DNA from: Plantago major
Lineage: Eukaryota > Streptophyta > Magnoliopsida > Lamiales > Plantaginaceae
Direction: 5' to 3'
Assembly: GCA_026545765.1 (NCBI GenBank)
Contig: JAIFAC010000172.1
Span: 62,001-126,000 of the forward strand
Length of the DNA: 64,000 bases
Of this stretch, positions 11,208 to 21,301 are shown piece after piece. The notes under the pieces are model-generated. The model had not been told where the DNA came from and ran no database searches. It was given only the letters and a program-made list of their open reading frames with translations. The position numbers were made by a program, and so were the translations under genes. The stretch's first letter is position 1. Each line of letters begins with the position of its first letter.

Positions 11208-11804
11208 CTAGTTAGGGTTTATGCAATTCAATAACAGTAAGATGGGATTTACTTAATGCCTTTTTGATTATATGCGTATGTAATCTCGAACACGCCATGA
11301 CGGCATATGTGACGCCATGCGGCACTCATGCATACACCATGCGCAAGTCAAGGCCCGCCATGATATATATATATATATCTTCCGTCTATCTTTTTCTTGA
11401 GATACTCATTATTTTTGTTCTATTCGCTTCTCAAAAACCCTAGACTTCATTCTTGAAAAATTCCTTCACCATCATTGAGGAATTGAACTCGTTTTACATT
11501 GTAATTGCTCGTGATTATCAATTATCAATACTTTAGCTATTATTGTACCGATTGGTTTAGGGATTTCGTCATCCTCCAAGTGTAGCGATAGCCTCTTGGT
11601 AACAATTTCTCCTTTTTCATCGTTTGATATTATTGATGTTGGATTGTTTAATTATTTATTGCTTATTGGTGATGAGCATGAGTACCTCGACACCCCTTTA
11701 TGGGGTGGTGATGGATTCAATGCATTCTAGTTAGGGTTTATGCAATTCAATAACAGTAAGATGTGATTTACTTAATGCCTTTTTTATTATATGTGTATGT
11801 AGTT
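11208..11804 (+). repeat. 78-bp direct repeat, 519 bp apart
   Basis: The sequence beginning CTAGTTAGGGTTTATGCAAT at 11208 recurs at 11727 with only a few differences, through the phrase TTACTTAATGCC and on to a GTATGTA. It lies within the U3-like part of the solo LTR and points to an internal duplication. Confidence 0.8.
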
Positions 11805-13624
11805 TCGTGTTATGTGTTTTACCCACAAAATCATCAAAGGATTATGCGAATGATTTACCACCAAAATGTCTAGAGATTGAAAATCCATAGGTTCGTAGCA
11901 AACACATAAACTATACATTAGCTGTAATAGTAGCTTGGTGATGTGACAATGAAATGTACGATATAGCATACTTTTAGACTCTTGTTTTTGCCCTAGATGC
12001 AATATTTGTATCGTTTTATGGTCAATTACCAACTTTACGTGTTTTCTGTAGGTCATGATCGCGTTTTTGAGAATTTGCACGATTTCAGGCACCAAAACAG
12101 CATATTTGTGCCAAATCAGGACAAGGAATACGCCGAATGTAGTTTGAGTAGTCAAAACATGTCATGCGACCAACTAATGCGAAGATAATTGAAGATGCAA
12201 CAATTTTGTAGAAGACCACTTTTTAAGGAAACGAAGTTACGAAGCCCGAAATTGAAGAACGAAGAAAACATATTCAATCATAGGATAGTAGATGGCGGCC
12301 ACTGGGGACCGCAGAGGCTTCATCAATGTCCACAAAGCACCGCATAACCTTCTATTTTCTCCTGTCGTTTCATTGGCTCGACAAAGTTAAGGCCCGCCTT
12401 CCTAAAACTTCCTTATTAAACAACGGCGCTCGAGCTCGAATTTCACCTATAAATTAGACATCAGGGGTCTCAGAATTGACTCAGCTCAAAAAGGCAGCTC
12501 TCCTGGAGAGAGAACCAGTCCTCGGGGAAGTGAAAATCCAAACCACTGGCCGTCAGGCACCTAGAAGGAGGAAACCCTAGAAGCAGTAGCACGAAGACAT
12601 CAAGAACATCAGAGACTAAGTTTCTTCTTCCTTTCTTCTTAGATTTCAATTACTGTTCTTTGTTACTATGAGTAGCTAACTTCCTTTTGTAAAGGCGAAT
12701 CGCCGTAACTCTGCTTTTGCTACTTCTTTACATACTGTGATATGATAATGGAATAGTTATTTGACGTAAATCATAGTTATACAACTCTATACATCCTTTG
12801 TGGTGTGATGTTCTGCTGAGCGACACAGTAGTTTCATTGAACTGAGTAGGGGTACTCGTGCCGACTGCGCCTTGAGCACCATAGTATTATGCCCTCCTGT
12901 CGTTAGAGGTAACTGCGTAGGATTTTAACTAGGAAGTTGGGAGTAGCATAGCAGAGGGAGGTTGGGGAACCTTTATGCCTTTCCATCATTGATGTACAAA
13001 TAAAGCAATTTAGAGTTTACTGCGATCTGATTATTCTGTCTGAGATTAAAACTGTTTACTTTTCTGCATTCAATTTCAAACGTTATTCGCTTGTTTCTAT
13101 GCTAAGTGTCCGTGGAGAACGATATCCTGAGTCAACTTTCCGCTATAAACTGTGGATTTGAGGACTTCCGACTTATAAATTTAATCTTGATTGTATTTGG
13201 AGATTACAGGTTCTACAACGGAAAACGAGATCTCTAAGTGCACATCACTTGGTAGAATTGATAACTCCACCTTTGCTATATGTTTTGTAGAACAAACTCG
13301 GTTAGATCATTGTCATAGAGCCATCGTACCTTATGTAGTGTAAGGTGTCTGCTTTCAAAGAAGGTACACTACAAGAATTCTCAGAACGGATTTAAAGGGC
13401 GACGGATTTTATCCGTCACTCAGAAGCGACGATTGCTAAACGGGCGACGGATTCTATCCGTCGCTTCATGCACGGATAAGTTTATCCGCCGCCACAGAGC
13501 GCTGACCAAGATTTAAAAAAAAAAATTTAGCTCCGGATAGATCTATCCGTCGATATAGCCGGGAAGTTAGCGACGGATAGATCTAGATCTATCCGTCGCT
13601 AAAGGCCTAAAAAAAAAACCATAT

Positions 13625-14162
13625 ATCTCCTCCACCCCCACTTCGCCTCCATTTCTCCTCTCCTCCTCCTCCCACCACCACCTTTCTCCTTCCACCACCT
13701 TTCTCCTCCACCACCACCATCCTCCACCACCATCCTCCTCCACCACCATCCTCCTCCCACCACCATCTCCACCACCACCACCACCACCACCTCTCTCCTC
13801 CCACCACCACCGCACCACCACCATCTCCACCACCACACAACACCCATCTCCACCACCCGCCCACCACCACCAACCCACCACCACCATCTCCACCACCACC
13901 ACCACCACCTCTCTCCTCCCACCACCACCGCACCACCACCATCTCCACCACCGCACCACCACCATCTCCACCACCGCACCACCACCACCACCACCTCACA
14001 CCACCCACCACCACCCCACCACCACCAACACCACCACCACCACCACACTCCACCCACCACCACCTTTCCTCCTCCCACCACCACCGCGCCACCACCACCT
14101 TGCCACCACCGCACCACCACTGCCACCACCGCACCACCTTTCTCCTCCCACCACCACCGCAC
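13625..14162. repeat. CCACCACC minisatellite inside CACTA-1
   Basis: About 540 bases of nearly pure C/A with scattered T, built on (CCACCACC) and CTCCTCCCACC variants. Higher-order units of about 120-135 bp recur, for example the CACCTCTCTCCTCCCACCA phrase at about 13790 and 13908. The complementary strand is G-rich with many GG and GGG runs. Open frames through it are only G/W/V-rich translations of the repeat. Confidence 0.95.
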
Positions 14163-14300
14163 CGTACGAATACAAATTGGATACGAATATAAAAATTCGA
14201 ATACAAATTAATACGTATACGAATACAAATCAATATCTCGATAATGAATACAAATTGATATTTAATTAATCCGTATACGAATATAAAAATTCAAATACGG
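14160..14300. repeat. AT-rich short repeats in CACTA-1
   Basis: Variants of CGAATACAAATTAATACG and ATATAAAAATTCGAATAC recur between the C-rich tract and the right subterminal region. Non-coding. Confidence 0.7.
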
Positions 14301-14942
14301 ATTTTATTTTTTTAAAAAAAAATAGAAATGGGGCGACGGATAGAATCTATCCGTCGCCCCATTATCAATTTAAAAAAAAAAAAAAGGTCAATCCGTCGTC
14401 CAATCCGTCGCGAATTGGACGACGGATTGTTATCCGTCGCCACAGCTCCAGGGGGCGACGGATTTTCTATCCGTCGCCCGATCCGTCGCCAGAGCTGGGG
14501 CGACGGATAGATGGCCTGTAGCGACGGATCTATCCGTCGCTACATGCCAGATTTTTTGTAGTGGTAATAAGCGTTTGGACGTGTCCCAGTGATAACTAGA
14601 GTAAATCACCATTATTATTATTGCATTTATTCCTGCTAGCTAGCATTGTTTATTTATCACCACTCTGTAATTTTGATAACTTGATAAGATCGATATACAT
14701 GTGCTTGATTTCTTTGTGTTGAGAGTTAGAGTTAGACTGGTAATTAGAACTCACTGCCGAAGCAAACAAACCTTTTACTGCTTTCCTGTTGATAATTATA
14801 TTCCGTGAAAAGAACTCAGCTTAGTTAAGTCCTGAGAGACCTACACTTGGGGTTAACTTCACTACACTACAAGTTTTCGTAGTGTTGAGAATTAACTCTT
14901 GGTTTAAACAAATTTAAAACATTGATTTGACACATCAGAGGG

Positions 14943-15439
14943 TACATCCCATTAATAGTCCAATAACCAACAGAAAGTAAATGATCAACATCCTGTTGAT
15001 TCTCAAATCAAAACACAAAAACACCACGATCTGTAAGGCTAATAGCAGGCATAATAGGCCAATGCTTACGCACATATTGAACCATATCGTTATAAATCGG
15101 CTTTTTCCCAACTATTACCCCTGACACAGAGAATTTCCAGTACTCGATTCCTTCCTGAAGTTAAGCAGTAGAATACTCAAGGATAACCGGATCAGACGGT
15201 TCAAAATAAAAGAGGATACTTGTTACCTGACGATTTCCCGAGAAAAGTGAATTAAATCGCCGATTCTCAAATTGCTTACGACCTAAATCAGCCAGAGCAA
15301 GGAGAGTTGTCTGAGATACTGGAGGATCATCTAGATCAGGATTCACCGGAGCAGCCTCCTCGACACCAAAATCCTCCATAGCCGAATCAATGGAAACATC
15401 GTTTCTGTTCACCGTAGCATCAATGCTCACCAAAGCCAC
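14943..15439 (-). pseudogene. LINE 1 ORF1 N-terminal part
   Basis: The open frame at 15439-15161 begins MALVSIDATVNRNDVS and runs into a segment like the first half of the DUF4283 region. Downstream (to 14943) the sequence encodes a YWTING motif just where the large solo LTR interrupts it. The second half of the domain continues at 10866. The 5'UTR lies between 15440 and about 15594. Confidence 0.7.
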
Positions 15440-15594
15440 AACACCAGATTAACGAAGATTTCACACTTAGAAACGGTTCAATTACACTTCCTAGCCACGT
15501 AAAGCATGAAAAGCTAGGGGAAAACCGAAAGAGAACAAAAATGGTGGATTACACATCGAGTGCGTGAAAATCGCACCTAGAAACGGAGAGCTCT

Positions 15595-16402
15595 TTTTTT
15601 TTTTTTTTCATTTTTGGCATATTACTTCATATGTGTGTTGTTTAGCTCTCGAATATGAGGAACACATAACAAAAGTTATTGGAGCATATGCATCAACTTT
15701 TGGATAAACTGGTGCTCCAGTAACATAGTGATTCAGTGAATAGTTCAGATTGTTGTTTACACCCTCAATGGAATTGTTCCTAACTATATGCCTATATTTC
15801 AACTAATTATGTTAATATGCATATCTTTGTGAAGACTCTTACAGACAAATTAAAACCATCAGTCTGACACAATTGACATGTCATGGCAAAGATCCAGGGC
15901 ACCTGAATTCCTTTGGACCAGTAGAGATTGATCTTTTCTGGAAAGCAACTCAAAGATGGATGTATACTGTTGCATACTACAACATTGGAGTCGAATTGTC
16001 GGTCAAACACCGTGAATTGATCTCTACGAAACCTCTTTCCCGCTTTACAGTTTCCATAGTCGGTCTGTTCTACATCCACACTCTTTGGCACGGTATTTAT
16101 AGTGTCTTTAGTTTTCATATATGGTTAATTAATTTGTTTTTTGAAAATTTGAACTCAATTTAACGCAACAATGAAAAACTTGAATATTAGCAATCTTGGC
16201 TTAAGGAGGTTGAACACAAATGCAACTCCATTGTATTAAAATCCTGAAGCGATATGTTAAACACATGACACTTTTTACTAAACGCATAACACTTTTTAAA
16301 CATATTGTAAAAGACTCTTTATTTATTAGAAATATTAGAAGTGATACCATTGTTTTTTTTTTCTTGTAATAAAATCCCCCAATCCGAAATCTTATAAAGT
16401 AT
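15595..16402. other. unassigned spacer between LINE 1 and LINE 2
   Basis: Begins with a T-run at about 15595-15609 (an A-run on the minus strand) that could be the tail of an older minus-strand retroposed sequence. Open stretches on both strands (for example minus 15802-15608 and plus 15873-16163) look weakly protein-like but match no family I recognise. The remainder is AT-rich. I see no supportable gene. Confidence 0.3.
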
Positions 16403-16428
16403 ATGAATGTATAACCTTTTTTTTTTTT

Positions 16429-17540
16429 AAACTAAAAGTACTATTATTCATCCATATAGGGAAAGCTAAGATACATTCATGGGGGTTTATAAGAACCCAT
16501 GACCAAAAGTAGTCTAGTTAACTTCCTACTTACATTCAAAAGGAATCCTAAAGGACAAGTACAAGCAAATGCAAGTAAATTGCATACAAGATAATAGCTT
16601 CTAAGTACTTGAAAATGTGCTTGTTCCTTCTTGCTTCTTCTCCCAGGCAGATTGTAGGCCAAGTCTTTAGTACAGAATGTACAAGTAACAAACTCCATGA
16701 GTTCCACAGTACACATCTCAACAATATCTCTACATATCTTAAAACAATGAGACACAAAATACAAGCAACTGTCCTTATACAAAAGGGACTGAGAGTGTTC
16801 AAACTGTTCCAAGTGACTACACTAATTATACCAGAAATCATACAACTCAGACCAGTTAGTTGTTAGCCAGTTAGAAGTTAGTAGTTTCTCCTCCAAAAAA
16901 GGTACCTGCAAAGACAGGAGAGGACAAACAAAATTTCCATGGCATCCAAATACAACTAGTTTTCTCCAAAGGAGAAATGTAACATATAGAATTTCAGTGG
17001 GAGGGGATTTGAAACTTGGTGTAGTAGCTAATACCAAAACCCATCTATTCTTACTATACGTCCAACATTCCCTACAAAAGAACTCTAGATATTCGCCACC
17101 AGGAAACTCAAACAGACACAGAGGGAATAGAGGAATGTTAAAGATGGTTTCCAATACAATTACAGTCAAATCCATTCTCAAAGGTTGATCAAAACCACTA
17201 GTATTATATAGTCCAGTGGAGGTAGGAGAGAAGGATATACCAACCCAAAGAGGGTAAAGGTTGGGAAGAGATAGGATCAGAACACAATCATCATTTCCAA
17301 GAGTTTTACAAATCCAGGTTTCATAAATGAAACTAGGCTTTGTAAAACTAGGGCAAAGAGCAAACATGTTATAAAGTCTCCAATGAACAGTTTATGTGGT
17401 GCTTTCATTGAGATTGCCTTCTCCATCAGAAGAGAGTTGCATTCTCTCTATCCACCTTAGAAATACCAAGGCATGAGACTTCATTTGAGAATTCTGAGAT
17501 AGGGAATGCCAGTTTTGTCTAAAAAGACAAGTCTCTTGAT
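16429..17540 (-). other. LINE 2 3' region
   Basis: Sequence between the RNase H stop and the poly(A) of LINE 2. It contains a 181-residue open stretch (17367-16822) and smaller ones, but none resembles a known domain. It is most simply the long 3'UTR of this LINE. Confidence 0.5.
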
Positions 17541-18137
17541 TTATGATGTGCATTCTACAATAGAGAAAACTGTTGTGCACTTCTTTTTTAGAGAGTCTTT
17601 AGCTAGAGCATCTGCTACTGAATTTCCTTCTCTCAGAATATGAGTGTATCTAACATTGGTATCTTTAGCAAGTTCCTGCACAAAAAGATACAGATGCAGC
17701 AAGGTCCAACAATTGGAATTAGAGGAGTGATTCAGTGCTTCAGTTATGTTAAAGGCATCTGACTCTACCAAAATCTTTGTGATTCCCATTTCTTTGCATA
17801 CTTTGATACCTGTAAGTATAGAAAACAGTTCTGCATATTGAATGGACCTTTTCCCTAGATAATGTTGAAAACATTTTAAAACTCTTCCTTCAGAACACCT
17901 AACTACACCTGCTGAGGCAGCTAGGGCATTTGAGGCACAAAATGTACCATCTGTGTTGAATTTTACCCACTCCAAGGGTGGTTTTTTCCAATAAACAAGA
18001 ACAAGGGGTTTTACAAGAATTGCTTTGGTAGCCAAACCCAAGTGAGAGGCAATACTAAGGTCCCCCTTCCAAACAGACACAGAAACATTGAAAGCATTAT
18101 GCATGAGATGCAGATGTTTCAGAACCAGAGTAATCAT
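17541..18137 (-). pseudogene. LINE 2 RNase H domain
   Basis: RNase H-like fold at the end of ORF2, as in many plant L1 elements. It shows FNTDGTF (first catalytic Asp), ELFSILTGIKVC (Glu helix), ILVESDAFN (second Asp) and HILREGNSVADALAKDSL (the H...N-x-x-A-D-x-L-A signature with the last Asp). This stretch is open and all catalytic positions are visible. It would remove RNA from the RNA/DNA hybrid. Confidence 0.9.
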
Positions 18138-18239
18138 AGAATTAGCATTAATCTTTTTATCTTGATATTTTGCTGCATTTCTAGCTTTCCAACAATACCA
18201 GGCAATTAAAGAGGAACAATGACTCTAATATGCCCTTTA

Positions 18240-18981
18240 TTAAAAAAAATTAGTAAAATTCCACCAAGCTTTGAATCTTGACAAAAGAGAGTGATGTGCA
18301 AGACAAGGAGGACTAAACAAGTTAGAAAACCAAATCCACACTTTCAAAACTTGAGGATTAAAAAGGAGCACATGCTCTTGAGTTTCAAGTTGTTCACAGC
18401 ACTGACATTTGGAGGCAAGAGTGATGCCAAAAGATTGTATTTTAACTTCAACAGGAATCCAACCTTGTACAGATTTCCACCAAAAAAATTGAAATTGAAG
18501 GAGACACATGAGGGGACCAAAATCTTCCAAACCATTCATATTTAGTTTTAAAGTTCCTTACCACTTCTCTTGCAAATTTGGTACTAAAAATACCATTCAG
18601 AGACAATTTCCAAACAGGTAAGTCATTAGTGGAAAAGTCCATAGGACAATTCTGCAGAATTCTAAAAGATAAGTTCATAGAGAAATGTTCTCTAAGCTTA
18701 CTTAGATTCCAATCTCCTGCAACAAGCCAAGTTTCTAAAAGAGAGTCATCCAGAGAACCTACTACAGAAGTTGATTGAAATTCAAGAGGGGATGCAAATT
18801 CAGAACACCAATGGTTATACCAAAAATCCAAGTTACCTTTGCCTACTTTCCAAGACAGGTTTTCTTGAGTAATGTTACTCACACTAAACATTCTTTTCCA
18901 AGTAGGAGAATCAGTGTTCTTAGGAGTACAAACCTGTGAAATTTCTCTTTCACATATTTGAAATGCATAAAATTGGACCAA
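18240..18981 (-). pseudogene. LINE 2 zinc-binding RVT domain
   Basis: Two overlapping frames carry the plant zinc-binding reverse-transcriptase domain: a W-KLSLNGIFSTK segment, then a C-x-x-C...H...C region (CQCCEQLETQEHVLLFNPQV). This cysteine/histidine cluster sits between RT and RNase H in plant L1 ORF2. A frameshift separates the two pieces. Confidence 0.8.
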
Positions 18982-19422
18982 AGATAATTGTTTTTCCTAA
19001 GTTTTACCCAAAGTTTCATGGCAAAAGCAAGAGACATATCAGAAAGATTGAACATATTCAAACCCTTTTCATCAATAGGAAAGCAAAGATTAGACCATTT
19101 ACTCCAGTGCATACCATTCTTTTCCAAAGATGAACCCCCCCCCCCCCCCCAAGAAAAACCTAGCAAAAATTCTGCAAATATCTAACAACACATATGGGGA
19201 GGGGGGGGGGGGGGGTGCAGGGCTTGTAACAAGTATAAAGGTAGTCCAGAGAGTATACTTTTGATTAAAGAGAGCCTACTACCTTGAGACATCAGATCTA
19301 AGTTCCAACCACAAAACATGTTCCTGATTTTTCAATCAAAGGCACAAAAAGAGCTTTCTTGTTCTTTTCTTTAGACACAGGTACACCAAGGTAAGTGAAA
19401 GGAAAAATCATTTCTTGCATAT

Positions 19423-20561
19423 TCAAAGTACATGTAGCATTGACACATTAGCTCTTTTTCCAGCAATGAAACCACTCTTTTGCAAACTGATATTTTGACC
19501 AGTCTGTTTTCCATAAGTTTCCAGAAACACTTTCAGCTTTAGCACATTCTCTTTGCAACCATTACAAAAGATAACACAGTCATCAGCATAAGACATGTGA
19601 GAAATATGCATGCCTTTGGGAACTTTATACAGCATAGAAGGATTGGCAACATACAAGTCATTCAAGGATTTAGACAAGTATTCACTTAGCAAGATAAACA
19701 AACCAGGGGAGAGAGGGTCTCCCTGCCTAAGACCTTTTGTAGCATGTATAAAACCACAGGTACTACCATTTACCAAGAGACTATAATGACAACTTGTAAC
19801 AATTCTCATAACAAGGTTGATCCAAGTGTAAGAGAAACCAAAAGAAACAAGCATATCATGCAAAAAAGACCAATTAACTCTGTCATAAGCTTTCATCATA
19901 TCTAACTTGGCAATCACATTGGAACCTCTTACTTTATGGTCAATACCAAAAGCCAATTCTTGTGCTAAAAGAATATTATCAATAATTGCTCTTCCCTTAA
20001 CAAAACCACTTTGGTTTTTGAAAATCAAAATAGGCAAAAGAATAGAAAGCCTATCATTCAACAGTTTGGAAATGATTTTTTGCATATTAGAGCACAAACT
20101 GATAGGCCTATAATCCCCACAACAAATGGGAGATTGCTTTTTTGGAATCAGAGCAAGCAAAGTATGGGAAAAGCCTAGAGGTAAACAACTCCCTTCAAAG
20201 TAATCAAGTACAGCTTCAAGAAGATCATCTTTTATTATGTCCCAGCAACTTTGAAAAAATTTCCTGTGAAGCCATCAAGTCCAGGTGCAGAATTAGGTTT
20301 AAGACCAAACACTACTTGTTTCAGTTCATCAAGATCAGACAGTCTACATAACAACTCATTTTGATGTACATTAACAGCGGAGGCAGGCATAGACAGAGTA
20401 GGAGAATCTAAAGGAGAGGGAGAGCCATCTACAAACAGATCTATAAAGAAGTTGATTACAGAGTTTTCAATGTCATTATCATTAGTAAAAAGATTTCCTA
20501 GATGGTTCACTTGATTGATCCCCATTTTGGCTTTCTTTCTTTTAACCATGATATGAAACAA
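19423..20561 (-). pseudogene. LINE 2 reverse transcriptase
   Basis: The frame at 20561-20235 holds the pre-finger segment (PNSAPGLDGFTGNFF). The frame at 20160-19423 (245 residues) holds RT core motifs in order: DYRPISLCSNMQKIISK, QSGFVKGRAIIDNILLAQE, AKLDMMKAYDRVNW (first catalytic Asp), GLRQGDPLSPGLFILLSEYL, and MSYADDCVIF (the Y-A-D-D catalytic pair). The core is complete in one frame; the break lies between the two frames. A G-run (19200-19215) and C-run (19137-19149) lie just downstream. Confidence 0.93.
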
Positions 20562-20656
20562 AGTAGTATTCCGTTCTCCTTTAGCAAACCAGGTAGTAGA
20601 AGCTTTTTGTTTCCAAAATTACTCTTCTTGATCAAGAGTTATTTAAAAAGAATCAT

Positions 20657-21296
20657 TTAGTCTTTCAAAATCTGTGAATTCACAAGAGAAGGCGAATTCA
20701 CCATTTGCACTTCAGCTAAAGCAACTTCTTTTTCCAAAATTTTCATTTTCAAAAAAATGTTACCAAAGTGCTTTTTTTTCCAAAAAATCAGAAGTTGTTT
20801 TAGTCTAAAGAGCTTTTCTTTGATTTTCTTTAAACCTTTATTCCTTGCAGGAATGTTCCAATTAGCCTCAACTTCTGCCAGAAAGAAAGGATGAAGAGTC
20901 CACATATTTTGAAACTGAAAGAATCCTTTATTTAAAACAAAATCTTTTGAGGCCACTAAGAGGATAGGCCTATGACCTGACTCTTTCAAGATCCCATGAG
21001 AAATTACATTTTTAGGAAAACAATCAATCCAAGAGTTATTGAATAAAACTCTATCCAATCTCTTTTTTAAACCATCAGTTTTTCCCAGGTGTAGGGGCAT
21101 CCAGTATAACCAAAATCCAACAAACCATTACCAGTAATGAAATTTCCAAAGTCAGCCATAGCATGTATGTCAGGCAGTGCTCCTCCGTCTCTCTCACTTG
21201 GTGTAGCAGAGGGAGGGGCATTACTTGATATATTAGCCCACAAAATTCTTCTTTCTCTTCTAATACACTTAGCATAAACAAAAGTAGCAGCACAAA
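20657..21296 (-). pseudogene. LINE 2 endonuclease C-terminal half
   Basis: The frame at 21100-20657 starts GKTDGLKKRLDRVLFNNSW, the K-x-R-L-D-R signature of plant L1 endonucleases, then SGHRPILLVA, the S-D-H-x-P-I motif with the Asp replaced by Gly. The upstream frame (21293-21075) leads into the solo LTR. The N-terminal half lies beyond the LTR at 22915-23192. Confidence 0.8.
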
Positions 21297-21301
21297 TAGT
21301 A

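Larger units (their letters stand above)
13367..14563 (+). mobile_element. CACTA-1, non-autonomous CACTA (En/Spm) transposon
   Basis: A 1197-bp element with left end CACTACAAGAATTCTCAG and right end (reverse complement) CACTACAAAAAATCTGGC. It is flanked by a 3-bp target duplication GTA (13364-13366, 14564-14566), the size expected for CACTA elements. Both subterminal regions (13398-13610 and 14331-14545) hold many copies of GCGACGGAT and its complement ATCCGTCGC, often as facing pairs. There is no transposase. The interior is a CCACCACC-rich tract and then AT-rich GAATACAAAT-type repeats. The element would move only with transposase from relatives such as CACTA-2. Orientation is set by the end types. 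Confidence 0.93.
10898..14937 (+). mobile_element. large solo-LTR-like retroelement insertion in LINE 1 (orientation inferred)
   Basis: Starts TGATGAGTTGATTT and ends TTTGACACATCA, so the ends are TG...CA. It is flanked by GAGGA (10893-10897) and GAGGG (14938-14942), a 5-bp target duplication with one change. LINE 1 ORF1 sequence resumes on the far side. It holds no gag or pol. A TATA-like CTATAAATTAGAC lies near 12446, dividing it as U3 and R-U5 would be. Without the CACTA-1 insertion it is about 2.84 kb. This best fits a solo LTR of a Gypsy element with long LTRs (Tat or Athila kind), but the lineage is a guess. Inserted later than LINE 1 and earlier than CACTA-1. Confidence 0.6.
7131..15594 (-). 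mobile_element. L1-type LINE 1, old and interrupted by an LTR/CACTA nest
   Basis: Minus-strand plant L1 LINE. Its 5' end is near 15594 and its 3' part is cut off at about 7131 against the Copia remnant, without a poly(A). In transcription order it holds ORF1 N-terminus (15439-14943), ORF1 middle and zinc-knuckle region (10866-10030), endonuclease (10007-9294), linker (9349-8969), reverse transcriptase (8721-8210) and a post-RT segment (7523-7122). The coding pieces lie in different frames, so it carries many frameshifts. It is split at 10897/14938 by a solo-LTR-like insertion. RNase H and the 3'UTR are missing. Net LINE length is about 4.4 kb. Confidence 0.85.

Noticed and set aside
13567-14233. 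Long overlapping minus-strand open frames rich in G, W and V (135-208 residues)
   Set aside because: They are direct translations of the CCACCACC minisatellite inside CACTA-1, present in all frames, with no start context or domain.
14865-14884. CACTACAAGTTTTCGTAGTG, which looks like two CACTA ends joined back to back
   Set aside because: Only 20 bases, no 3-bp flanking duplication (CTA versus TTG), and no subterminal repeats. Chance or a footprint cannot be told apart.
15608-16163. Weakly protein-like open frames on both strands between LINE 1 and LINE 2
   Set aside because: I could not place them in any family, the frames are short and inconsistent, and no splice-supported gene model emerged.
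16822-17367. 181-residue open frame downstream of LINE 2 RNase H
   Set aside because: No recognisable domain, located in the 3' region of the LINE; treated as chance open sequence.
19137-19215. Long C-run and G-run flanking a short stretch of LINE 2
   Set aside because: Homopolymer runs of this kind are prone to sequencing or slippage error; no structure beyond the runs.
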